A DNA stretch of 45,651 bases from BRH-c25 sp012519325 (lineage in GTDB: Bacteria > Bacillota > Clostridia > Lutisporales > Lutisporaceae), in assembly GCA_050950645.1 (NCBI GenBank), contig JBMNHZ010000020.1, forward strand, positions 1 through 45,651, read 5' to 3'. Shown here in pieces: positions 17,008 to 25,351 of the stretch (its first letter is position 1; every line of letters begins with the position of its first letter). The position numbers were made by a program, and so were the translations under genes. Under the pieces are notes generated by a model. The model searched no databases, was not told where the DNA came from, and worked only from the letters and a program-made list of their open reading frames with translations.

Positions 17008-17802
17008 TTATCTTCTCAGGTTATTTGCCATCTGCAGCATCTCATCTGCTGTCAGTATGGATTTGGAATTCATTTCATATGCCCTCTGGGCTTGTATTAG
17101 ATTCACCATTTCCTCAACAATCTGAACATTGGAATACTCAAGATAACCCTGTAGGATGTTTCCTCCGGTGCCGTCGTTCTGTGTATCAAATGCTTCTCCG
17201 CTGGCTTCAGTCACCTGATACAGGTTTTTCCCCACGCTCTCAAGTCCCGCAGGATTTACAAAGGTTGATATCGAAAGGCTCCCCAGTTCTTCTATTGTAC
17301 CATCCTTTCTTTTCACCGTAATAAATCCTCTTGAGTCTATTGTTATATCCTTTACTTCCGAACCTAATTCAATGTTGCCGTCCTCCCCCTGGACAAAATA
17401 TCCTTCTGAGGTTACCAGAATGTAGTTTTCACCATCCGGTGATATCTTGAAAGCCCCGTCCTTGGTGTAATATTCCTGTCCTTCCGGCCCCAGTACCTTG
17501 AAAAAACCCGGGCCGTCAATTGCCAGATCATATGGGTTTTCAGTGGAAGCCAGACTGCCCGTTGTGAAAAACTTGACTGAAGCAGCGGCCATGACTCCGT
17601 GTCCAACCTGCAGATTGACAGGTTTGCCCTGTCCATTCCTTACTATTCCTCTTTCCAATGTTTCATAAAGCAGGTCCTTGAATTCCATTCTGGACTTTTT
17701 ATATGAAACAGAATTGACGTTGGCCATATTGTTTGATATGGTGTCAACATTAAGCTGTTGGGCCATCATTCCTGTGCTGGCTGTCCAAAGTGCTCTCATC
17801 AT
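17008..17802 (-). CDS. flgG: Flagellar basal-body rod protein FlgG/FlhP
   Basis: This 264-residue distal rod protein carries the conserved N-terminal rod motif (ALWTASTGMMAQQLNVDTIS, then NNMANVNSVSYKK) and a C-terminal heptad helix (VEEMVNLIQAQRAYEMNSKS). These two coiled-coil ends pack in the rod; the middle is the FlgE/F/G-like D1 domain (ENPYDLAIDGPGFFKV). It begins with two ATG codons at 17802 preceded by AGGAGGT. By position it corresponds to B. subtilis flhP. It is 13 bp downstream of the longer FlhO homologue, indicating one transcript. Length is normal. Confidence 0.93.
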   Translation of the reverse strand: MMRALWTASTGMMAQQLNVDTISNNMANVNSVSYKKSRMEFKDLLYETLERGIVRNGQGKPVNLQVGHGVMAAASVKFFTTGSLASTENPYDLAIDGPGFFKVLGPEGQEYYTKDGAFKISPDGENYILVTSEGYFVQGEDGNIELGSEVKDITIDSRGFITVKRKDGTIEELGSLSISTFVNPAGLESVGKNLYQVTEASGEAFDTQNDGTGGNILQGYLEYSNVQIVEEMVNLIQAQRAYEMNSKSILTADEMLQMANNLRR

Positions 17803-17815
17803 AATTCCTTACCTC

Positions 17816-18865
17816 CTAAAACCTTGCAATTTCATTTACAGCCTTTTCAATAAGTTCATCATGTATCTTTATCATCTTTTGATTAGCTTCATAGGTTCGC
17901 ATCATGGTGAGCATTTCCACCATTTCTTTTACGGAATTGACATTGGAAGCTTCAAGAAAACCTTGCTGTATTATTCCTGCTGTTATTGCCGGTTCCGCCT
18001 CAACACCCTCTGCAATTCTTATAAGGCCGTTTCCTTCTTTACGGAGTACCTTATAATCATCAAAGTCTACAAGCTTGAGCTTGTCTACCAACTGTGACCC
18101 TGAAAAAACCTCACCTTTTTCATTCACCGTCATATCACTGCCGTCTATCATAATATATCCGCCTTCACCAATGACTCTGTAGCCTTCCTTGGTTACCAGC
18201 CAGCCCTCTGCATCTTTCGCAAAACTGCCGTTTCTTGTATATCTTTCACCCTCAGGGGTATCAATGCAGAAAAAGCCCTTACCTCTTAAAGCCAGATCAA
18301 AGCTGTTTCCGGTAGAGCTCAGCTGTCCCTGTTCAAAATTAATCATTATTTCACTGCTGTGTATTCCATAACTCAAGTGCCCCAATACGTTTAAGGGGTT
18401 TGAAACCTTCAGCCTGTCCACTGCCGTACCCCCGGCAAGAACCTGGCCTGACTCATCAACGGTGATATCTGCTCCTCCCGTATTAATACGCCCCTTCTGT
18501 CCCAATATGTAATTCCCCTGGGGCGTAACAAGGAATCCTTCCTCATCAGCCATGAACCTTATACTCCTGCTTCGGCTTATCCCTAAGGGAGTCTCCACAT
18601 TAAAATAGCCGCTGCGGGCTTCGGCAGTATACAAATCCCCGTCTGTTTCGCCGGTTATGCCGGACCCTGAGGCTCCCCTGCCCTTCAGATCCTTGTCGAA
18701 CCTGTCATTTATCCTGGAAATCAAAATCTCAGGAAAATTCTGAGTTACCATGACATCCTTCTTATATCCTGAACTGTTTACATTTGCAATATTATTGGCA
18801 ATCACATCTATCCTTTTTGCTTCAGCTATTGCTGAGGATGCTGAAATATAAAGTCCTCTAATCAC
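17816..18865 (-). CDS. flhO: Flagellar hook-basal body protein FlhO/FlgF with duplicated domain
   Basis: This 349-residue rod-type protein has the usual N-terminal motif (SASSAIAEAKRIDVIANNIA, then NVNSSGYKK) and C-terminal helix (VKEMVEMLTMMRTYEANQK). Family members are normally about 250-270 residues. The extra length is explained by two copies of a roughly 65-residue segment, at about 92-155 and 216-279. Both follow TPxG-x-xRxxxF-x-DxEGxLVTxxG and end ITVDESGQVLAGG-VDRLKV or MTVNEKGEVFSGS-VDKLKL. It occupies the flhO place between mbl and flhP as in B. subtilis, but the gene-tail terminator after mbl lies upstream, so it probably has its own promoter. A role in the proximal rod is inferred. 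Confidence 0.9.
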   Translation of the reverse strand: MIRGLYISASSAIAEAKRIDVIANNIANVNSSGYKKDVMVTQNFPEILISRINDRFDKDLKGRGASGSGITGETDGDLYTAEARSGYFNVETPLGISRSRSIRFMADEEGFLVTPQGNYILGQKGRINTGGADITVDESGQVLAGGTAVDRLKVSNPLNVLGHLSYGIHSSEIMINFEQGQLSSTGNSFDLALRGKGFFCIDTPEGERYTRNGSFAKDAEGWLVTKEGYRVIGEGGYIMIDGSDMTVNEKGEVFSGSQLVDKLKLVDFDDYKVLRKEGNGLIRIAEGVEAEPAITAGIIQQGFLEASNVNSVKEMVEMLTMMRTYEANQKMIKIHDELIEKAVNEIARF

Positions 18866-18937
18866 ACTATCACCTGCACTATATGTTATTCTTCATATGT
18901 TAGTTATCGGAATAAACGCTAATGAACTTTAGGGCAC

Positions 18938-18970
18938 AAAAAAAAAGACATGGGAAACGTCCCCATGTCT
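18938..18970 (-). terminator. mbl terminator built from a gene-tail repeat
   Basis: Minus-strand AGACATGGG-GACGTTT-CCCATGTCT is followed by a run of nine T. It lies 12 nt after the mbl stop. The hairpin itself is a copy of the AGACATGGGGACG dispersed repeat. Confidence 0.85.
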
Positions 18971-18981
18971 CACTGTCTTTA

Positions 18982-20016
18982 TTAATAGTTTAACGTGATT
19001 ATCTTTCTGTTTTTATTTATATCGGAATCCTGAAGTATGTCTATATGCTCCAAGGCCTGTCCGGTTCCTATGGCTACACAGGATATTGCCTCTTCTGCCA
19101 CATATACGGGTATCCCTGTCCTTTTGCTGATCAGCTTGTCAAGGCCGTTCAATAGGGAACCTCCCCCTGCCATAACAATGCCCCTGTCGCTGATATCTGC
19201 AGAAAGCTCCGGAGGTGTTCTTTCCAGTACCGAATGCACTGCATCGGCAATTGCGGATATCGGCTCGGAAAGTGCTTCAAGCATTTCATCAGAGGTTGCT
19301 TCTATTGTCTTTGGAAGCCCTGAAATAAGATTCCTGCCTCTGACTTCAACCTTAAGCTGATCCTCTCTCGGGAATGCGGTACCGGCCTTTATCTTCAGCT
19401 CTTCTGCAGTTCTCTCACCAATCATGATATTGTGCTTCTTTCTCATATATCTCACTATTGCTTCGTCAAACTTATCCCCCGCAATTTTGATGGAGGTCGA
19501 TACAACAATTCCTCCAAGGGATATAACCGCTATATCCGTTGTCCCTCCGCCAATATCTATTACCATATTGCCGCTGGCTTTGGATATATCCAAACCAGCC
19601 CCAATAGCAGACGCTATAGGCTCTTCAATCAGTCTGGTAGTCCTTGCCCCTGCATTATTGGCAGCATCAATAACCGCTCTCTTTTCAACCTCTGTAACAC
19701 CGCTGGGCACACAAACAACCATCCTTGGCTTAATTATCCTTCTCCTGCCGATAGCTTTGTCTATAAAATACCTGAGCATTTTCTCGGTTATATCATAATC
19801 TGAAATAACACCTTCTCTGAGCGGCCTGATTGCAACAATGTTGCCGGGTGTCCTCCCAAGCATAAGCCTTGCCTCTTCGCCCACAGCCAGTATTTTGTTT
19901 GTATTCCTGTCTAAGGCAACAACCGAGGGCTCTCTCAGAACAATACCCTTTCCTTTAATGTATACCAACACGCTAGCTGTTCCCAAATCTATGCCAATGT
20001 CTTGTCCTCCCCACAT
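18982..20016 (-). CDS. mbl: MreB-like rod-shape protein Mbl
   Basis: This 344-residue bacterial actin homologue polymerises under the membrane and guides lateral wall synthesis. Actin-fold ATP-binding motifs are visible: phosphate-1 (DIGIDLGTASVLVY, about 6-19), phosphate-2 (MVIDIGGGTTDIAVISLGG, about 150-168) and adenosine (IVMAGGGSLLNGLD, about 283-296). The location after spoIIID is the classical mbl position and favours Mbl over MreB, which normally sits beside mreCD. The ATG at 20016 follows AGGTATTAAA. A sigma-A-type promoter lies 125 bp upstream. The C-terminal tail (SDINKNRKIITLNY) runs slightly past the fold. Confidence 0.95.
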   Translation of the reverse strand: MWGGQDIGIDLGTASVLVYIKGKGIVLREPSVVALDRNTNKILAVGEEARLMLGRTPGNIVAIRPLREGVISDYDITEKMLRYFIDKAIGRRRIIKPRMVVCVPSGVTEVEKRAVIDAANNAGARTTRLIEEPIASAIGAGLDISKASGNMVIDIGGGTTDIAVISLGGIVVSTSIKIAGDKFDEAIVRYMRKKHNIMIGERTAEELKIKAGTAFPREDQLKVEVRGRNLISGLPKTIEATSDEMLEALSEPISAIADAVHSVLERTPPELSADISDRGIVMAGGGSLLNGLDKLISKRTGIPVYVAEEAISCVAIGTGQALEHIDILQDSDINKNRKIITLNY

Positions 20017-20141
20017 TTTAATACCTCCATATTATTTCACTCGTCATTATCAATCTCATTATATTTCTATATAAATAATAAAATTCCTTCATAAAGTGAT
20101 TATTATCGATAAAAATCTATCCGTAATGCTTGTCTAACGTA

Positions 20142-20169
20142 ATTATAACACAGTAAAAAATGCCGTCAA
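20142..20169 (-). promoter_or_regulatory. Promoter of mbl
   Basis: TTGACG (20169-20164), 16-bp spacer, TATAAT (20147-20142). It lies in the 232-bp gap between spoIIID and mbl, so mbl can be transcribed independently of sporulation genes. Confidence 0.65.
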
Positions 20170-20248
20170 ATAACAAACTCCAGCAAATATAATGTGCAAT
20201 GCGACAGCATCAGCACATCAATACCCGCCGGAGCCTGAACCTTTATCA

Positions 20249-20503
20249 CTATAAGCTTATGGACTGGTATTTCATCTTTGTTGCCCTTCCGCCTCTTATA
20301 TGTCTTTCTGCTTTGTTCTGGTCCATTATCTCCTTAACTTGAAGTGCTACACTAGGATTTATTCTCGGAAGTCTTTCTGTAACATCTTTATGTACCGTGC
20401 TTTTACTTACCCCGAATATTTTCGCTGCATCTCTGACCGTTGTCTTGCTGCTTATTATATATTTCGCAATTTCCAATGCTCTTTCTTCGATATAATCCTT
20501 CAA
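20249..20503 (-). CDS. spoIIID: Sporulation transcription factor SpoIIID
   Basis: This 84-residue DNA-binding protein of the mother cell activates and represses genes after sigma-E. The product is almost entirely one helix-turn-helix (VRDAAKIFGVSKSTVHKDVT, about residues 23-42) plus a basic C-terminal tail (HIRGGRATKMKYQ) used in DNA contact. Length and sequence match the family. It sits between spoIIQ and mbl as in B. subtilis and other spore formers. The ATG at 20503 follows GGGGGTAGTAGTA; the 108-bp gap upstream should hold its own sporulation promoter, which I could not assign with confidence. Confidence 0.95.
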   Translation of the reverse strand: MKDYIEERALEIAKYIISSKTTVRDAAKIFGVSKSTVHKDVTERLPRINPSVALQVKEIMDQNKAERHIRGGRATKMKYQSISL

Positions 20504-20611
20504 TTACTACTACCCCCTTATTGGTGTCTTTTTACATTAATATGCTGTTTTTTTGGTAATTAGAACCACACGAATGGTTCATTAATTAATGCTTTTTACT
20601 GTTTGGCCAGA

Positions 20612-21418
20612 CTAATTCTTTAGTGATTGTTTAGGCAAGTACTTTTTGGGATCTACGCTCTTTCCTTGCACTATCACTTCAAAGTGCAGATGGGGATCAT
20701 CAGCAATTTCATATAGAGCCGTTTTCCCTACGCCACTGATTACATCGCCCTTTTTGACACTCTGATTAATGCTGACCAAATCAAGGGTAGAAAGATTGCT
20801 GTATTTGGTATAGACTTCACCTCCGTGATCCAATATGATAGTCAGTCCTAGCTGAGGATCATTCGCAAGCTGGTCTACTACACCATCCATCGCTGCTCTA
20901 ACCGGACTTCCTTCTTCCGCCTTTATATCAATTCCAGTATGTGTACTCCACTGGTCAAGTGTTTTTGAGTAAATAAGTGCATCCTCCGAAAACTCTGTAT
21001 ACATAGTCCCGAATACGGGAACCACCATCGTCTCCATGGCCGGTTCTTTCATTTTTATTGCAGAAATTGATTTGCCTTCACTGTCTGCCTTGTTCCCGGC
21101 CGGTTTTGTTGCTTCCTTGGTATCCTGTTTGTTTTCGGTTATCTTTACTGAATTGCTGTTTGATACTTCTGTTGCATCCGTAGTTTCTACAATATTTTCA
21201 CTGCCGCTGCTCTCCGGCTTTTCCTCGATTACCTGTGCCGTAGAATCGTATTCGGACTCCTCAATGAACTCCTCCATATTTTTTTCAAATTCCAGCTGTG
21301 CCTGTTTATCCAAAAGGTAGTTCCTGTACTGTATTACCCCTCCTGCGGTAAGTAATCCGGCTATTAACAAGACAAGAAAATATATATACCTATTTTTGAA
21401 TTCCCTTCTAAATTTCAT
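20612..21418 (-). CDS. spoIIQ: SpoIIQ-type M23 peptidase, catalytic residues present
   Basis: This 268-residue membrane protein has one N-terminal transmembrane helix (about 12-28), a long acidic low-complexity linker (about 45-128) and a C-terminal LytM/M23 domain (about 132-258). By position, between spoIID and spoIIID, it is the SpoIIQ orthologue, made in the forespore and facing the intermembrane space, where it forms the engulfment channel with SpoIIIAH. Metal ligands are visible: H160 and D164 in STHTGIDI and H243/H245 in DPHLHFEV. B. subtilis SpoIIQ is a degenerate member; the presence of the HxxxD and HLH motifs here suggests zinc binding and possible endopeptidase activity, as reported for clostridial SpoIIQ. 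The ATG follows GGAGGTG, which abuts a hairpin (21432-21469). Confidence 0.9.
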   Translation of the reverse strand: MKFRREFKNRYIYFLVLLIAGLLTAGGVIQYRNYLLDKQAQLEFEKNMEEFIEESEYDSTAQVIEEKPESSGSENIVETTDATEVSNSNSVKITENKQDTKEATKPAGNKADSEGKSISAIKMKEPAMETMVVPVFGTMYTEFSEDALIYSKTLDQWSTHTGIDIKAEEGSPVRAAMDGVVDQLANDPQLGLTIILDHGGEVYTKYSNLSTLDLVSINQSVKKGDVISGVGKTALYEIADDPHLHFEVIVQGKSVDPKKYLPKQSLKN

Positions 21419-21484
21419 AATTTACACCTCCGCCTGTATTATTTCCAATAAATTTAAAAAAATACAGGCTTTTGGTGAATTTTT

Positions 21485-22444
21485 TTATTTCATCAGGCTG
21501 TTTATATCCACTATGTCCACACCTTGATAATAATGGGTTACAATGTCTTTGTACGATGCTCCGTTTTTTGCCATACCGTCGGCACCATACTGGCTCATGC
21601 CTATGCCATGACCGTTACCGACCACAGTAAACCGTATTGTGCTTGATCCTATATCAAAATTGAAATTCGAGGAGTTCAAACCCAGTACATTTCTGACATC
21701 CATTCCCTTGAAGACCTTATTTCCGACCTTGATTCTGGTTATTCTGCCCCCCTCGCTTCTTTCCAGGACCTTTATCTCATTTTTTATATTCTTTTTATTT
21801 ATTACTACCCCTGAATCAAGCTTCTTCATGCAATCTATAAAACTATCGATGCTTACCTCCTGCCGGGCCACATACTTGGGAGAATGTTCCTCGTACTGAC
21901 TTACAACGCTTCGTAAATAAGGCACCCTGTTTGACCAGATATCCTCCGAATTCTCTGTTTTTCCTCCGCTGGTAGAATGAAAAACTGCATCAATAAGCTT
22001 ATTATCATAGATTATTACTTCTCCCGCCGTTCCATATACTGCTTCCTTCAGCTTATCCAAATCCTTCTTCACCGTCACCGGATTCCTGTAAGCCTGGCAG
22101 TGGGTAGAATCGGTACATATCTCCGCTCCCTGGTGCTTACTGCAGCCCCTGCCTCCAAACAACCTCATTCTGAGCATTGTATATGTTCTGGCAGCAAGAG
22201 CTTGAGCTTTAAGGGCTTCAGGATGAAAGCTTGCGGGCATTTCTCCTGCTACAACACCCAATATATAATCCTCCAGGTCCATTGTTACAACCCTGTCCAT
22301 ATCGCACATATAGACATCTATAGGTATGTCGTTATATTGCTTCAAATCTTCTCTCTGTTCTTCCGTCTTGTCTTTCACAAGCAGCAGCGGAATTGCAAAC
22401 AGCAATATCATTAGTGCTGCAATGGCTGCGGCCAATTTCTTCAA
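21485..22444 (-). CDS. spoIID: Stage II sporulation protein D
   Basis: SpoIID is a membrane-anchored lytic transglycosylase that works with SpoIIM and SpoIIP to thin septal peptidoglycan during engulfment. The 319-residue product has an N-terminal signal anchor (about 3-22), the DLEDYILGVVAGEMPASFHP region, and EALKAQALAARTYTM (about 80-94), which includes the family's catalytic Glu. Near the end it has GNGHGIGMSQYGADGMAKNG. The start is TTG at 22444, with GAGGGGG nine nt upstream. It follows murA with a terminator-like hairpin between them. Length and motifs are normal. Confidence 0.95.
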   Translation of the reverse strand: MKKLAAAIAALMILLFAIPLLLVKDKTEEQREDLKQYNDIPIDVYMCDMDRVVTMDLEDYILGVVAGEMPASFHPEALKAQALAARTYTMLRMRLFGGRGCSKHQGAEICTDSTHCQAYRNPVTVKKDLDKLKEAVYGTAGEVIIYDNKLIDAVFHSTSGGKTENSEDIWSNRVPYLRSVVSQYEEHSPKYVARQEVSIDSFIDCMKKLDSGVVINKKNIKNEIKVLERSEGGRITRIKVGNKVFKGMDVRNVLGLNSSNFNFDIGSSTIRFTVVGNGHGIGMSQYGADGMAKNGASYKDIVTHYYQGVDIVDINSLMK

Positions 22445-22515
22445 TAGTTGTACCCCCTCTAAAAATTTTTATGCAATTTACATCTATCTATATTTATTTT
22501 GAAGGAGGCAATTAT

Positions 22516-22552
22516 ATGATTAAATTAAGAAACCCGGTACAGCAGCACCGGG
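22516..22552 (-). terminator. murA terminator
   Basis: Minus-strand CCCGGT-GCTGCTGT-ACCGGG hairpin followed by TTTCTTAATTTAATC, six nt after the murA stop. Confidence 0.65.
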
Positions 22553-22557
22553 AGTTA

Positions 22558-23811
22558 TTATTCCTCTGTTCGTATTATATTCGCCCCAAGCTTTTTCAGT
22601 TTTTCCTCAATCTTTATATAACCTCTGTCCAAATGATATATGTCATGTATTTCAGTCCTTCCCTCCGCACAAAGCCCTGCTATGGCCAATGCCGCCCCGG
22701 CTCTCAGGTCGGTTGCCCTAACCTTTGCTCCGCTGAGCCTTTCGCAGCCCTCGATTATTGCACTCCGCCCGTCCACTTTTATATTCGCACCCATAAGCTT
22801 CAGTTCATTGATATGCATGAATCTGTTTTCAAAAACCGTCTCCGTAGCAATGCTTGTTCCCTTGGCCAGGCACATGGCTGTCATCATCTGAGCCTGCATA
22901 TCGGTTGGGAATCCGGGATAAGGCATTGTCTTTATATCTACCGAATTCAGCCTTCCCAAGGCTCTTACCCTTACAGCCCTTTCATATTCCTGCACCTCTG
23001 CTCCCATTTCCTTCAGCTTTGCAGTCACCGGCTTCAAATGTTCCGGCACTACTCCCTCCACTATCACATCACCTCCGGTGATTGCTGCTGCAACCATATA
23101 GGTTCCCGCCTCTATCCTGTCCGGTATGGCTGTGTGATTAGTACCCTTCAATTCCCTTACTCCTTCGATTCTTATGGTATCAGTACCGGCACCCTTTATC
23201 ACCGATCCCATCTTGCTTAAAAAGCTTGCCAGATCCACTATCTCCGGCTCCTCCGCCGCGTTCTCGATAATTGTTGTACCCTCTGCCAGACAGGCTGCCA
23301 TCATCAGGTTTTCGGTAGCTCCTACGCTGGGAAAGTCCAAATATATGGTCTCTCCCTTCAATTTTTCGGCATATGCTTCAATATAGCCATGTCCCAGCGT
23401 AATGTTTGCTCCCATCAGGGAGAATCCTTTAAGATGCAGGTCTATTGGCCTTGTTCCAATTGCACAGCCTCCCGGAAGAGAGATTTTCACTTTGCCAACC
23501 CTTGCCAGCATAGGGCCCATAATAAGAAACGATGCCCTCATTTTTCGCACCAGTTCATAGGTTGCCTCGAAGCTGTTTATGTTTTCCGCATTAATGGTCA
23601 GGCTGCTGTTTGTTCTTCCCACCTTTGCACCTATAGATTTTACAACCTCTTCCATTATGTCCACATCATACAGATAAGGCACTTCTTCCAGCACACAAGT
23701 ATCCGGAGTCAACAGGGATGCTGCAATTACAGGGAGTATTGAATTTTTTGCACTGTGTACCTTCACATCACCTTTAAGTACGCATCTGTCCTCAATAACT
23801 AATTTGGCCAA
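22558..23811 (-). CDS. murA: UDP-N-acetylglucosamine 1-carboxyvinyltransferase
   Basis: MurA transfers enolpyruvate from PEP to UDP-GlcNAc, the first committed step of peptidoglycan synthesis. The 417-residue length is typical. The PEP-binding, fosfomycin-sensitive cysteine is present as C116 in KISLPGGCAIGTRP. Substrate residues AKNSILPVIAASLLT (about 21-35) and PYPGFPTDMQAQMM (about 298-311) also match. The start is TTG at 23811, preceded by GGGAGGAG. It lies downstream of ywmB with a 12-bp gap, so the two are probably cotranscribed, as in B. subtilis ywmB-murAA. Confidence 0.97.
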   Translation of the reverse strand: MAKLVIEDRCVLKGDVKVHSAKNSILPVIAASLLTPDTCVLEEVPYLYDVDIMEEVVKSIGAKVGRTNSSLTINAENINSFEATYELVRKMRASFLIMGPMLARVGKVKISLPGGCAIGTRPIDLHLKGFSLMGANITLGHGYIEAYAEKLKGETIYLDFPSVGATENLMMAACLAEGTTIIENAAEEPEIVDLASFLSKMGSVIKGAGTDTIRIEGVRELKGTNHTAIPDRIEAGTYMVAAAITGGDVIVEGVVPEHLKPVTAKLKEMGAEVQEYERAVRVRALGRLNSVDIKTMPYPGFPTDMQAQMMTAMCLAKGTSIATETVFENRFMHINELKLMGANIKVDGRSAIIEGCERLSGAKVRATDLRAGAALAIAGLCAEGRTEIHDIYHLDRGYIKIEEKLKKLGANIIRTEE

Positions 23812-23823
23812 AGCTTCTCCTCC

Positions 23824-24570
23824 CTAATATCCCATAGGAATCAACGGCGTACCTATCCAGATATAGGTTTTGTCATCATAGGAGCTATACCTTATTGCCA
23901 GTTGTACATTCACACTGGCTTTATCCGGCACCTTATACCCTCCGACACTGCTGCTGAAAGCGGATATGCTTCTAAGCTCATCATTTTCCATACCATCTAT
24001 CTTTCTGGCGTTTATGGACTGCAATGCGATTTTGGATTTCTTATCCACATCCTTCTCATCCAGCTTCCCTTTATAGGTGCCTATTATGCAGCTGCTGAAG
24101 TGCATTGAACCTTCCGGCCTTTGTAAGGCATCGATTATATTCTTCCGCTCGGCAGCCAGCTCCTGATAGCTTCTATCCATGGAAACATCAATGACAGCGT
24201 AGGTCTCTCCAGCTGTCTCCTGTTTCACTGACTCTATGGCAATACTATAAGTCCTGTTTCCTTTGAAGCAGTACACCACTATCTTGTTTAACCGCCCATC
24301 GTCATCACTTTTTACAACAGTGGCCTTGTCCGGCTCAATCCGGCGGACTATCCTGTTCATTTCGGCTTCTATCTGCTCTATATCCATAAACCTGTCGTTA
24401 AGCTTTGTCCAGCAGCTCATTGTACTTTCCAGCACATCCGCTTCCGTACTCTTAAATGAAACAACAAGTGCTTTCTCTTCGGTAATGGCTTCAGGTGCTT
24501 TTTCCGCCGCATCAAAACTGCCCACCAAAAATAAAGCACAAATAATCAACAGTAAAATTTTCTTCCTCAT
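23824..24570 (-). CDS. ywmB: YwmB family protein
   Basis: This 248-residue secreted or lipid-exposed protein belongs to the YwmB family (TATA-box-binding-like fold), whose function is unknown. I place the start at the ATG coding MRKKILL (24570), because GGGAGGT lies 6 nt upstream; a longer frame starts five codons earlier. Residues 1-22 form a signal peptide (KKILLLIICALFLVGSFDA). The rest is a mixed alpha/beta domain without recognisable catalytic residues. The location immediately before murA, with spoIID and spoIIQ beyond, is the conserved ywmB position, which supports the assignment. Confidence 0.85.
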   Translation of the reverse strand: MRKKILLLIICALFLVGSFDAAEKAPEAITEEKALVVSFKSTEADVLESTMSCWTKLNDRFMDIEQIEAEMNRIVRRIEPDKATVVKSDDDGRLNKIVVYCFKGNRTYSIAIESVKQETAGETYAVIDVSMDRSYQELAAERKNIIDALQRPEGSMHFSSCIIGTYKGKLDEKDVDKKSKIALQSINARKIDGMENDELRSISAFSSSVGGYKVPDKASVNVQLAIRYSSYDDKTYIWIGTPLIPMGY

Positions 24571-24630
24571 ACTGATACCTCCCATTCTTTTAAATTATTG
24601 CCCCATGAGAGGATTAATATTCAGTACGAA

Positions 24631-24665
24631 AAAACTAAAAAGGCGGCAATTTATTGCCACCTTTT
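24631..24665 (-). terminator. Terminator of the CoA-transferase genes
   Basis: Minus-strand AAAAAGGTGGCAAT/ATTGCCGCCTTTTT stem (one G-U pair) followed by AGTTTTTTC. It overlaps the last bases of the beta-subunit gene. Confidence 0.85.
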
Positions 24666-25330
24666 TATACATTCATCACTTTAAGATTTTCTGATATAAT
24701 GAGTTCTGCCTCCGTTGCATTTATTACTTCCTCCACCGTTGTCTCGGGTGCCAGCTCAGTAAGAAGCAGTCCCCTGGGTGTTACTTCTATAACTGCCATA
24801 TCGGTGACTATCAGGTCAACCTCTCCTACGGCCGTTAAAGGAAGAGTACACTTTTTCAGTATCTTGGGAGCTCCTTTTGCCGTATGCTCCATGGATATTA
24901 TTACCTTCTTTGCTCCTGCTACCAGGTCCATAGCCCCGCCCATTCCGGGAACCATCTTACCTGGGATCATCCAATTAGCCAGGTTTCCCTCCTGGTCTAC
25001 CTGAAGTGCTCCAAGTACGGTTACATCAAGGTGTCCTCCCCTGATTATGGTAAAGGACATGGAACTGTCGAAAAATGCCCCTCCGGGTACCACACTTGAC
25101 GGCAGCCCTCCCGCATTAACAATATCAGGATCTTCCTTTCCGGGTTCGGGATTCGGTCCCAAGCCTATAAAGCCGTTCTCGGAATGAAGCAATATGTCAA
25201 TTCCCTCAGGAATATAATTAGCCACCAATGTAGGCATTCCGATGCCAAGATTGACCAGATCCCCGTCCTTCAGCTCCTGAGCGACTCTCTTGACTATAAC
25301 TTCCCTTTTTTTATCCTTGTCCTGAATCAC
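24665..25330 (-). CDS. Acetate/acetoacetate CoA-transferase, beta subunit
   Basis: This is the beta subunit of a class I CoA-transferase (AtoA/CtfB/ScoB group), which exchanges CoA between acyl-CoA and acetate, butyrate or acetoacetate. The catalytic glutamate is in the LLHSENGFIG motif; other signatures are GIGMPTLVANYIP and the GGAMDLVAGAKKVI segment. The reading frame opens at a GTG (25339), but AAAGGAG lies directly against it, so I prefer the GTG three codons on (25330), with an 8-nt spacing. The product is then 221 residues, normal for the family. It lies 12 bp after the alpha-subunit gene and ends in a terminator. The exact acyl substrate cannot be read from sequence. Confidence 0.93.
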   Translation of the reverse strand: MIQDKDKKREVIVKRVAQELKDGDLVNLGIGMPTLVANYIPEGIDILLHSENGFIGLGPNPEPGKEDPDIVNAGGLPSSVVPGGAFFDSSMSFTIIRGGHLDVTVLGALQVDQEGNLANWMIPGKMVPGMGGAMDLVAGAKKVIISMEHTAKGAPKILKKCTLPLTAVGEVDLIVTDMAVIEVTPRGLLLTELAPETTVEEVINATEAELIISENLKVMNV

Positions 25331-25351
25331 TTGATTCACTCCTTTACATAT

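Noticed and set aside
22516..23220. Plus-strand frame with GGAGG-ATG opposite murA
   Set aside because: It is antisense to a highly conserved gene and reads through the murA terminator; the sequence has no family features.
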